The translations under genes and the position numbers were made by a program. From Camellia lanceoleosa (Eukaryota > Streptophyta > Magnoliopsida > Ericales > Theaceae), in contig CM045758.1 of the NCBI GenBank assembly GCA_025200525.1, forward strand, positions 58,003,649-58,067,648: a stretch of DNA of 64,000 nt, read 5' to 3'. Shown piece by piece: positions 1-10,539 of this stretch; the stretch's first letter is position 1; each line of letters begins with the position of its first letter. The notes below the pieces were generated by a model. The model was not told the origin of the DNA. It searched no databases and saw only the letters and a program-made list of their open reading frames with translations.

Positions 1-722
1 CGTTGGGAGGAGAAAGGGGATGGACTCCATTGTTTGCTTAAAGGAGAAAGGGAATGGACACCAGCAAAAGTAAGTTGGCCGGAGTGTCCTGGGTGAAAGA
101 CCCAAAATCTTATGTATATATGCATGTATATGGGTGCTAATTCCTGTGGAAGAAGTATCCGTTAAATGGCAGATTGAGAAGTATAGATGAAGTGGAAATG
201 AATTGAAAGATAATGGACTTAACTCATGAGTTGAGATGTCTAGATGAACTGGTAATGAATTGAAGGAAAATGGATTAAGGCTTGAACAACTTAGCATGAT
301 ATGAATATGCAAGTTTGTGGATGTTTTTGTATCGGCATTGTTTATGCACATGGTACTTATATCTTTACTAAACCTCATATATTGTGTTAAATTATTTCTA
401 TTGGGCTGTGGCTCACCCTATATGGGAACATTGTTTTTAGGTACAGGTGATATGTTTCCACCAGGGCAATAGCGTGGACGGACTTTGTGAAGCAAGAGCT
501 TCTTATTTGTGTTTTGTTATATGTATAGCCAAGGGCTTTATTTGTAATGAACTGTGCTCACTTTTATGTAATCAAGTAATGACTTGGGAAGATGTAAGTC
601 TGCCTGGCATTTAACTATATGTTAAGCTTTTATAAACAAACTCCGATGAATGAAAGTATTTTATTTTTGTTATATTTTCCACATAACAGTTGGATTTATT
701 GTATTATTTTTGGGGCGTGACA
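1..722 (+). repeat. 5' LTR of element 1 (3' portion only)
   Basis: This stretch matches the last part of the LTR at 6251-8097 nearly base for base. Shared marks are the GGAGGAGAAAGGGGATGGA motif, the CAAGTTGGCC stretch and the TTTTTGGGGCGTGACA end. Compared with the 3' LTR it has an extra copy of the AGGAGAAAGGG-type motif near position 42. Confidence 0.9.
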
Positions 723-725
723 ACT

Positions 726-737
726 TGGTATTAGAGC
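726..737 (+). other. Primer binding site of element 1
   Basis: TGGTATTAGAGC lies three bases after the LTR end. It differs by one base from the TGGTATCAGAGC site that plant Ty3/gypsy elements use to pair with initiator methionine tRNA. The C to T change fits decay at a methylated cytosine. Confidence 0.8.
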
Positions 738-1119
738 GTACCGGGTTTGAATACTTTGGGTACGTGGGAAGTGGTTAGTACCACAATGGGTTTGTCTTGC
801 TTGATTGAGGCGTTAGCGTGTGCTGTATGCTTATGTGATAACATACTTATATAATTATGTGAGTATGAAATTTAGTTCCTAAGATGTTGATTGAGCCTAC
901 GGGTTTGTGGAAGTCTTATTAGAAGAGCACTTGATCACTGTTATTTCTAATTGGAACTTTAGCAATGCCACGGGACGGTCATTATCTAGGAAGGAAATTT
1001 GTATGTGTTTATGTGATTACATGCCTATGTGGAGTGATTTATTGTTGTCCAATGTATTAGGACCCAAGTGAGTTAGCTTCGGCACATTTGTAAAAGTGCT
1101 AATACCTGTTATTACCTTT

Positions 1120-2260
1120 ATGAGGATATCAGGACGTGGACGTGATGGTGGTAGGCATGGTAGGCGTAGGAGGCATGAGATGCCTTTACCGGTTGATATT
1201 CCAGTACATGAAGAAAGAGTTGGTCTGGCCAATATAGCCGAACTGGTTGGTCAACAGGCCATGGGCGCCTTAGCCTGCGAAATGGCTGGAGCATTGAGGG
1301 AATCTATGGACATTCTTAAGACTGAGAATCAAGTCCAGGCCTAGATAATTGAGTCAGGGCCTTCTTTTCTAAAGAGGGAGTTTTTCCGGTCGAATCTGAA
1401 TGAGTTTTTGGGTGATCCCAAGGAGCCACTGAAGGCAGATAAGTGGCTAGAACAGATATTGAAGACATTCGAGATGCTTGGCATCAAGGATGATCAGTTG
1501 AAGGTGACCTTAGCATCTTTCCAACTAAAATGGGATGTGGGTCAATGGTGGAAGTATGCACGTGGACGCATTGGGGTGACTTGGGAGGCTTTTGTCATCG
1601 CCTTTCAGGGCAAGTTTCTGCCTCCCACAATTAGGGAGAAGATGAGAGATCAGTTCTCTAAGTTGGTGCAGTTGAACACACCAGTGGCTAAGTTTGAAGC
1701 TACTTTTACTAGCTTGTCTAGGTTTGCACCTGAGTTAGTGGCAACTAGAGAACGCCGTTGTTTGGAGTTCGAGAAACCATTGAGGACCGAACTCAAGTTT
1801 CGAGTGGCCGCGTCCATGATTAAAGATTATGGGCGCCTTGTGAAGGCAACAGCCCATCTTGAGACTATTATGCATGAAAAGGAGAAAAGGATGAGGGGCT
1901 CCAGGAGGAGCCATCATAGTCAGGGGGACAGTAAGAGGTAGAGGAGTTTTAACCCTCAGCAGTCCTAGGGAGCTCAGTTGAGATCCACTTTTCTAGTACT
2001 GAGTTCAGGTTCTGGAAATGGTGGCTAGGGAGATTTTACTTGCTTTAAGTGTAGTCAATTGGACCATAAATCTCCAACTTGTCCTCAGAGATGAGGAGGG
2101 TAGCGAGCAGCATCATCTTCGAATCATTTTCAAAGCCAGAGTCAGGGGAGAGGCTAGCCGCTCACTTGTTATCAGTGTGGGCAGGCGGGGCACCTGAAGA
2201 GGTTTTGCCTACAGTTGAGTGGCACATCTGGTGCGTCTGGTTCGAAACAGACATAGAGTC
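1120..2260 (+). pseudogene. gag relic of element 1
   Basis: The start at 1120 opens a basic, glycine/arginine-rich N-terminus, as in the gag of element 3. A TAG at 1342 interrupts it. The capsid-like part is open from about 1408 to 1941 and holds the EPLKADKWLEQILKTFEMLG and WDVGQWWK stretches typical of plant Ty3/gypsy gag (retrotrans_gag family). After further stops, a CX2CX4HX4C zinc knuckle is readable near 2039-2090 and a second near 2172-2215. The gag would coat the element RNA. The stops and frameshifts make it a pseudogene. Confidence 0.85.
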
Positions 2261-2322
2261 ACCAGCTAGCACAGTCAACACAGGCCTGGAGGGCCAATCA
2301 GGGAGTCTCTTCGGCTCAGTCA

Positions 2323-5300
2323 GTGTACCAGGCTTATGCGCCGAGAGGTGAGAAGGTTGAGCAGAGACCTACTAGGCGTATGTACGCAGTTGCAGCGCCA
2401 GATCTTGTGCTTGCTCCTTCTATAGTCAGAGGTACCTTTTTGTTTTGTAATTCAATTGCTAATGTGTTGATTGATATGAGTGCATCCCATTTTTTTTATT
2501 TTATTTCATATGCATTTACATCGGTTTTGGGTTTGGAGTTGGAACAGTTAGCATCTCCTATTTGTGTAGAGTCACCTATTGGTGGTGAGGCTAACTTGAA
2601 ACAAGGATGTCGGGGTTGTGACATCGAGGTTGCTGGTCATCGATTACCTTTTGCATTTTTATTACTTGACATGCCTAGTTTTGATGTTATTTTGGGTATG
2701 GACTGGTTATCATCATACTGGGCCGTTATAGATTGCTACCATCAGAAGGTTACTATATGTACCTTGAGCGGTGATTATTTTCATTTCTTGAAGGGCCGGG
2801 TGGATAGAGACTTATCACCGGTGTATGATCCGCGTGGACGGAGTGAACTTAGTTGTCTCCTTGCTCGCTTTTTAAGTAGTGAGTGTGATGAAATTCGGGT
2901 GGGGTTGCCAAGAGTGGTTTGTGAATACCCAGATGTTTTTCACGAGAATCTTACTAGTTTACCACCTCACTGAGAGATCGAGTTCTCTATTGATTTAGTG
3001 CCTGGTACGACACTGATTTCTATGGCTCCATATAGATTTGCACCTGCTAAATTAAGCGAGTTGAAGATTCAACTCCAGGAATTGCTGGATAAGGGTTTTA
3101 TTCGCCCTAGTACTTTAAGTTGGGGAGCACCGGCTCTCTTTGCTAAAAAGAAAGATGGAGCGTTGCAATTTTGTATTGATTACTAAAGTTGAACTGGGTA
3201 ACTGTTCAGAATAAGTACCCAATGCTTTGTATAGATGATTTGTTTAATCAATTGAAGGGGTCTTGTTGTTTCTCTAAGATAGACTTGAGATTGAGTTATC
3301 ATCAGTTGAGGGTAAGGAAGGAGGATATCCCGACGACGGCATTCCGTACGTGGTATGGCCATTATGAGTTTCTTGTGATGCCTTTTGGGCTAACTAATGC
3401 TCTAGTAGTGTTTATAGATTTAATGAATCGGATTTTCCGCGAGTTCTTAGATCATTTTGTGGTTGTCTTTGTGGACGATATTTTGATTTACTCACCATTT
3501 GAGAAGGAGCATGAGGAACATTTGCGAGTAGTGCTTGAGTTACTTAGAGCCCACAAGCTGTATGCAAAATTTGGGAAATGTGAATTCTGGCTGAGGGAAG
3601 TTAAGTTCTTAGGCCACGTGGTATCCGGGGAAGGGGTGACTGTAGATTCATCCAAGATAGAGGCAGTGCAAGATTGGGCACAACCTAAGAATGCTTTCGA
3701 GATTCATAGTTTCTTGGGGTTGGCCGGGTATTACTGTCGGTTTGTGAAAGATTTCTATAGACTATCTTCACCTTTGACTAGATTGACGAGGAAAGAAATC
3801 AAATTCGTGTGGAGTGAGACTTGTGAAAAGTCGTTTCAAGAGCTTAAGATTAGACTCACCACTGCTACAGTGTTAATTATTTCGGAGAGGGGTTTGAGTT
3901 ATACAGTATATTGTGATGCTTCACGGGAAGGTTTGGGTTGTGTATTGATGCAAAAAGGGAAAGTAGTAGCCTATGGTTCACGGCAGTTGAAAACACACAA
4001 GAGGAATTATCCTACCCACGACCTCGAGTTAGCAGTAGTGATATTTGCTTTGAAAATTTGGAGGCACTATCTGTATGGTGGGAAATTTGAGGTGTTTTCT
4101 GATCACAAGAGTCTGAAATATATGTTTACATAGAAAGACTTGAATTTGAGATAGAGGAGGTGGATGGAATTCATAAAGGATTATGATTTTGAGTTGCATT
4201 ATCATCCAGGGAAGGCCAACGTTGTGGCCGATGCTTTGAGTAGAAAATCAGTTAGCAGTGTAGCTTCTATCGCCATCTGAGAATGGGAAATGTTGGGTAC
4301 TCTTAGTGAGTTTGACTTGCATCTGGACGAGTCTATTGAGTCTGCAGCCTTATTTTCAGTAGTTGCACATCCTACACTTGGGAACCGAGTGTTGGAAGCA
4401 CAGAGGAGTGATCTTAAGGTGGAATCTCTCCGAGAGTGATCTTGAGGTGGAATCTCTCCAAGAGAAGATTTCAATTGGGAAGGTAGAAATAGGTTTGACT
4501 GTGTATCTCAACCAAAGTGTGAGATACCATGACCGTTTGTTTGTGCCAGAGTCTTGCCGAAAGGAAGTACTCCGAGAGTTTCACCATTCACGCCTTGCGG
4601 TACATCCGGGAAGCACAATGATGTATCATGATCTTAGTCGCCAGTTTTGGTGGAGAGGTATGAAAAAGGATGTAGCTATGTTTGTATCGAAATGCCTTAC
4701 TTGTCAACAAGTGAAGGTCGAACATCAGAGGCTAGCGGGTTTGTTGCAACCCTTGTCTATAGTTGAATGGAAGTGGGAACATGTCATGATGGATTTTGTT
4801 GTGGGCCTTCCGAGGACTCAACGGGGTAGTGATGCCATTTGGGTGGTAGTTGATCGGCTGACTAAGTCATCGCATTTTATTCTTATGCACGTAGGCGATT
4901 CGGTAGATTATCTTGTTGATCCTTATATCAGGGACATAGTGAGGTTGCACGGAGTCCCTATGACGATTGTTTCGGATAGAGATTCATGTTTTACAGCTCG
5001 GTTATGGCAGAGTTTGTAGAGTGCCTTGGGCACTAAATTGACCTTTAGTACTGCGTATCATCTTCAGACTGACGGGCAATTCGAGCGTACTATGCAGATC
5101 CTTGAGGATATGCTTCGAGGCTGTGTCCTTGACTTTATGGGTTCGTAGGAGAGGCATTTGCCCTTAGTGGAGTTTGCCTATAACAATGGCTTCCAATCGA
5201 GTATTGGCATGGCACCGTTTGAGGCCTTGTATGGTCAACCGTGTAGATCCCCTGTATGTTGGGCCGAGGTGGGTGATACACCTTTGTTAGGTCCAGAGTT

Positions 5301-5835
5301 GGTTCGGGAAATGACGGAGAAAGTGGTACTTATCCATAAGAGGCAAGCTACGGCTCAGAGTTGCCAGAAAAGTTATGCCGACTCTAGGAGGAGACCTTTG
5401 TCTTTTGAGGTAGGAAATCATATCTTTTTGAAGATATCACCTAGACAGGGTTTGATGAGATTTGGGAAGAGTGGGAAGTTGTCCCCTCGGTTTATTGGCC
5501 CTTTTGAGATCCTTGAGCGGATTGGAGAGGTTACTTATCGTTTGGCGTTACCGCCACAACTTTTCAGAGTTCATGACGTGTTTTATATTAGTATGCTTCA
5601 GAAATATGAGCCAAATCCATCGCACGTGTTGGATTGGATCGACTTAGTGGTAGATGAGGATGCCTCGTATGAGGAGAGACCAGTGAGAGTCTTTGGTAGA
5701 CGGGATCAAGTCTTGCGAGGCAAGACAATTCCCTTGGTAAAGGTGTTGTGGAAACATCACGGGGTCAAGGAAGTGACTTGGGAACGTAAATTAGAAGTCC
5801 GAGAGAAATATCCGGACTTATTTGTTGATACATGA
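2323..5835 (+). pseudogene. pol relic of element 1 (PR-RT-RH-IN)
   Basis: The reading frame is broken into about five pieces (2323-2973, 2998-3186, 3189-4133, 4363-5019, 5158-5835). The protease active site, D-T-G or D-S-G in functional copies, reads D-M-S near 2473, so the protease is dead. Reverse transcriptase keeps the FVDDILIYS catalytic motif near 3466. RNase H keeps [10 protein letters not shown] near 3910. The integrase zinc finger (H-x-H, C-x2-C) lies at about 4580-4710, followed by the catalytic core, and the end carries a GPFEIL region and a chromodomain-like WERKLEVREKYPDLF tail. Stops include TGA at 2971, TAA at 3184 and TAG at 4131. A 28-bp tandem duplication at 4407-4462 shifts the frame. 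Confidence 0.9.
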
Positions 5836-6238
5836 GCATGTATTGAGAATTTGGTTATGTTAATAAGAAGTATAAGCATTGCATATGTTTTAACTTACAA
5901 GAACATTATATATGTTATAGTTGTTTGGGGAAAACATGGATTCAATATAAACATTGCATATGTTTTGAGAATATGAAATATTGTGGGTGTTGTATCACTT
6001 TTGGAAGCATTATATATGCTGTGTAAGATTTTTTTTTGAAAATTTGGGCTTTGATTAAACATTGTAATTGTTTTTGGGAAATTATAAATTTCATTTAAAT
6101 TGGGACTTGCGTATCGAGTCGATGAGAATGGATGACTGAAGGATGGGTCATGGTGATGAACTTGTAAGAACAACATTGTTGTGAATAATTCAATTATGTT
6201 TTTGAACTTAATTTGTAATTTCAAGGATGAAATTCTTT

Positions 6239-6250
6239 AAGGGGGGAGAT
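6239..6250 (+). other. Polypurine tract of element 1
   Basis: The run AAGGGGGGAGAT lies immediately before the 3' LTR. This is where plus-strand priming occurs in LTR retrotransposons. Element 3 has the matching tract at 57339-57351. Confidence 0.75.
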
Positions 6251-8097
6251 TATAGCGATTCCGGTTTTGAATCGTCTCTTGTGGTGTTCTGGACTCGGGT
6301 TGGTATGGTTTAGATGGTTGTACGTACCTTGTTTTCCCTTGTCTTTCCCTTATTTTGGTTATTGGGTTGTAGTCATGTGTTTGGGACAGGTTCTTTGTTT
6401 GTTTTTCCAAACCTTTGTTACCCAGATTTTGGCTTCTCTACTCGAGCGGGCATTCTTGTGCTTGAGCGGACTTCACAAATCTTGTTTCAAGCTCGAGCGA
6501 GCAGTGTGGCGCTCAAGTGGGGTCTGCGTCTGCCAAACTGCTGGAAGCTCGTATTTCACGCTCGAGCGGACCTTTGTATCTGACGCTTGAGCGGGAAGTT
6601 CCACGCTCGAGCGGACCGTGTTATATCAGTCCGTAAAGATGATATTTCAGATCACTTTTTCAGCTCTCTCTCTCTCTCTCTCTCTAAAACTCTCCAGAAT
6701 TTCAAATCTTGACCGTCTCTCTCTAAAATACTCATTCTCTCTACATTTTCACCTAGATCCTTGAGATCTTCACCCTAGTGTCTTTGATAAAAAGGTAGAG
6801 TGCTTAAAGAGCTTCATTTTGATCCAAGAAGAAATTGGTTTCGTCATCTTTGAAGTTCTTCCCTGTTGTTGGGTCTTCTACACTTGAGGTAGGGATTTTC
6901 TACACTCTCATATGGTTAGTTATTTGTTATTATGTATAGATGATGGGATTTGGTTGTGGTTTGGACAAATCTAGGATTTGGTTGTGAAATGGAAAGAGGG
7001 ATTTTTGATGAATATGAGGTAAATGAGTATGAGACTTGAATATAAGATCATGTTGTGCCAAAATAGTTGATTTTGGTGTTTGGGTTGATATTTGGTAAAA
7101 GGGGGATTTTTTGCCCTAATTTGATTAAATCATTATTTTGTATAAATAATTGTGATTAACATTGAAAATGTGAAATTGGATGGTTATGGATATAGATGGT
7201 GGAATTAGATATGTATTATCTCACATCTTAGATGTTTCGAATAAACTATTTATCTTGAGATTAAATATCTGTTTAGAGATAAATGTATTAGGCTATCGAT
7301 AGAGGGTAGCTATGATTGATATAGAAATTGCATGAGGATTAGGCGATTTAATGCTAATCCATTGTTGGGTGTCATTGAATATGACCATGTTTATGAATAC
7401 ATTGTATATGTATGTTCATTGGGAGGAGAAAGGGGATGGATTCCAGCAAAAGCAAGTTGGCCGAAGTGTCTTGGGTGAAAGACCTGAAATCTTATATATA
7501 TATATGGGTGCCGATTCCCGCGGACGAAATATCTGTGAAATGGCAGATTGAGAAGTATAGATGAAGTGGAAATGAATTGAAAGATAATGGACTTAACTCA
7601 TGAATTGAGATGTCTAGATGAACTGGTAATGAATTGAAAGAAAATGGATTAAGGCTTGAACAACTTAGCATGATATGAATATGCAAGTTTGTGGATATTT
7701 TTGTACCAGCATTGTTTATGCACATGGTACTTATATCTTTACTAAACCTCATATATTGTGTTAAATTATTTCTATTGGACTGTGGCTCACCCTATATGGG
7801 AACATCATTTTCAGGTACATGTGATATACTTCCACCAAGGCAATAGCGTGGACAGACTTTGTGAAGCAAGAGCTTCTTATTTGTGTTTTGTTATATGCAT
7901 AGCCAAGGGATTTATTTGTAATGAGCTATGCTCACTTTTATGTAACCAAGCATTGACTTTGGAAGATGTAAGCCTGCATGGCATTTAACTATATGTTAAG
8001 CTTTTATAAACAAACTCTAATGAATGAAAGTATTTTATTTCTGTTATATTTTTCGCATAATAGTTGGATTTATTGTATTATTTTTGGGGGCGTGACA
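6251..8097 (+). repeat. 3' LTR of element 1 (1847 bp)
   Basis: It starts TATAGCGATTCCGG directly after the polypurine tract and ends GGGCGTGACA. Its last ~700 bp repeat positions 1-722. It contains several CTCGAGCG-type motifs at 6436-6610 and a CT microsatellite at 6660-6690. The same family occurs on the minus strand at 62176-64000. Element 3 LTRs share the first bases (TATAGCGA), the GGGATGGACTCC motif and general organisation, so the two families are relatives. Confidence 0.9.
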
Positions 8098-8100
8098 GTG

Positions 8101-8720
8101 GTGGCTTTTTAACTTGGAAAGAGAAGAGATTATGACTTGGGCAAGGTTTCTAAAATTTTTCTATGAAAAGTATTTTCTAGACTCGCTACGAGAGTAAAAG
8201 GCATCAGAATTCTTACACTTAAATCAAGGAACAATGTTGGTAGCCAATTATGAAAGCAAGTTCACACGGCTGGCACGATTTGCAACGTATGTTATTCTAA
8301 TGAAGGCCCGAAAGATGAGGAAATTTGAAACAAGCTTAGATAAAGAAATCAAAGGCAAGATTGAGGTTCTAAAATTACCAACCTATGCGGAAGTGGTAGA
8401 TCGAGCATACATCGCAAAGAAATGAGTCAAAATCTCACGTTCTGGTGGATCAAAAGAAGCGATTCTGGGGAGAACCAGCTGGAGGGTCCAATTCTACACC
8501 ATCAAAAAGAATGAATACGGGACCTAACGGCTCAACCAGTTCAGCTAACGAAGGCGCTACTATCACCAGAGGTAGCACCATCCCTAACTATCCAACTTGT
8601 GGAAATGCTCATCGGGGATAGTGCCACTAGGTAATAGGAGCATGTTTCAAATATGGTCAGATTGGTCATGTGGTGAGAGATTGTCCAAACTTGACAAGTA
8701 CCCCTGGATCAGTCCAAAAA
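8101..8720 (+). pseudogene. gag fragment of element 2
   Basis: The readable part (8234-8425) has the YESKFTRLARFA pattern typical of the C-terminal half of plant Ty3/gypsy gag. A zinc knuckle follows at about 8645-8695. In it the second cysteine is replaced by tyrosine (CFKYGQIGHVVRDCP), so it should not hold zinc. The N-terminal half is missing because element 1 joins here. Confidence 0.75.
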
Positions 8721-8768
8721 ATCAGAATAGAGAAGAAAGAACAGAGATGTTAAGGGAGAGCTTTTGCT

Positions 8769-10539
8769 TTGGTGCCTGGAAACCTCGATATTACCGAGAA
8801 CATGGTGTCACGTATACTTTCTATATGTGGACATTTAGCTCATATTCTTATTGATTCTGGATCAACTCATTCTTTTGTTGCTCTACACTTTACTCCCAAT
8901 TTAACACCGACTCCTGAGTCCCTAGGATATGCTTTATCTGTGTCTTTTCTGTCTGGTGGTTTTGCTTTAGTACTAATGTCTATAAGTTCTATGCTATATC
9001 CCTAAAAGGTGAAATTTTATATGCGGATTTGATTCCACTTCGTATCAGTAGTTTTGATGTAATCTTAGGAATGGATTAGTTAGCTATAACCATGCCTCTA
9101 TTGATTGTACAACCAAAAAGGTCTTCTTTTGATTACTAAACCAACGTGAACTTGTTTTTGATGGAACTGGAGTTTCTACCCCTCCATGTTTAATATCCTC
9201 TATGTCAGCCCAATGACTTTTGAGAAAAGGTTGTTGTGGGTATATCTATTATGCAATCGATACTTAGCAAGTGGACCCAACACTCAATTGAATACCTGTA
9301 GTCTGAAAATTTCCTGATGTTTTTCCTAAAGATTTACTTGGTACCTTGGTTGATCGGGAAGTTAAATTTACCATTGAAATTAAACCCGGTGTGCAACCGA
9401 TATTGAAAACTCCTTATCGTATGTCAATTATAGAATTGAAAGAGTTAAAAACACAACTTCAGGAATTGCTTAACAAGGATTTCATACGACCAAGTACCTC
9501 ACCATGGAGAGCTCCGATATTGTTCATGAAAAAAAATGATGGTACAATGAGATTGTATATCGATTATCGGGAATTGAACAAAGTCACTATCAAGAATCAG
9601 TACCCATTACTGCAAATCGATGACTTATTTGATCAACTTCAAGGCGCTCAAGTAGTTTCAAAGATCAACTTGTGGTCTGGCTATCATCAAGTGAAGGTCG
9701 AAGCAGAAAGTATTAAGAAGACTACCTTCAGAACACGTTACGAACACTACAAACTCCTTGTCATGCCATTTGGCATCACGAATGCTCCAGCGACTTTTAT
9801 GGACCTCATGAATCGAATATTCAAACCCCATCTCGATGAATTTGTCATTGTTTTCAATGACAACATCCTCATATACTCTAAAATACCAGAAGACCATGAG
9901 AAACACTTAAGATCAGCTCTGCAGATGCTACGTGATTACAAACTTTATGCCAAGTTGAAGAAATGTGAATTCTGGCTCACTAGTGTACACTTCCTCGACC
10001 ACGTCATTGATAAGAACGACATCTCTGTTGATCCGCAAAAGATTGTAGCAATCGTAGATAGGCCGTGACCTACTAATGTATCGAAGATTCGGAGTTTCCT
10101 AGGATTAGCAGGATATTACCGACGTTTCATTTGGGATTTCTCGAAGATTGCGTCACCATTGACTCAATTGACCTAGAAAAACATTCTGTTCTAGTGGATC
10201 GATAAACAAGAGTATTGTTTCCAAGAGTTAAAAAATAGGCTGGTGTTAGCTCTTATATATACTAGCACTCCCTACTAGAACGAATGGGTTTGTAATTTAT
10301 AGCGATGCCTCACATAATGGACTAGGTTGCGTCATTATGCAAGATGGGAAGGTTATTGCATAAACCTCACGTAAATTGAAAACTTACGAGAGGAATTACC
10401 CAACTCATGATCTAGAATTGGCTGCGGTAATATTTGCTCTAAAAATTTGGCGTCATTACCTATACGGAGTAATGTGCGAAATTTACACCGATCATAAAAG
10501 TCTTAAATATTTATTTATACAAAAGGAACTAAACATGAG
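8769..10539 (+). pseudogene. pol relic of element 2, part 1 (PR-RT-RH)
   Basis: The protease region has ILIDSGSTHSFVALHF near 8848-8900, with a D-S-G active site. Reverse transcriptase is open at 9346-10068, but the catalytic FVDD reads FNDN near 9855, so one essential aspartate is lost. The region after 10068 continues the RT connection and RNase H with stops. The RNase H part near 10376-10530 matches the [28 protein letters not shown] block of related elements. It breaks at 10539 where a solo LTR is inserted. Confidence 0.85.

Larger units (their letters stand above)
1..8097 (+). mobile_element. Ty3/gypsy retrotransposon, element 1 (decayed, 5' end cut by window)
   Basis: The order is partial 5' LTR, primer binding site, gag, protease, reverse transcriptase, RNase H, integrase, polypurine tract and 3' LTR. 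That order, with integrase after RNase H, defines Ty3/gypsy. The C-terminal part resembles plant chromovirus (Tekay/Del-type) integrases. Many in-frame stops and small indels make it non-autonomous. The 3' LTR abuts the gag remnant of a second Ty3/gypsy element, so element 1 appears to have inserted into that older copy. The first 1.1 kb of the 5' LTR and the 5' target duplication lie outside the window. Confidence 0.9.

Noticed and set aside
726..737. tRNA genes at the primer binding sites
   Set aside because: Only the 12-base complement to a tRNA 3' end is present, as expected for a primer site.
6267..6590. Two overlapping open frames at the start of the element 1 LTR
   Set aside because: They lie wholly within the LTR, overlap each other in different frames, and contain the CTCGAGCG repeat.
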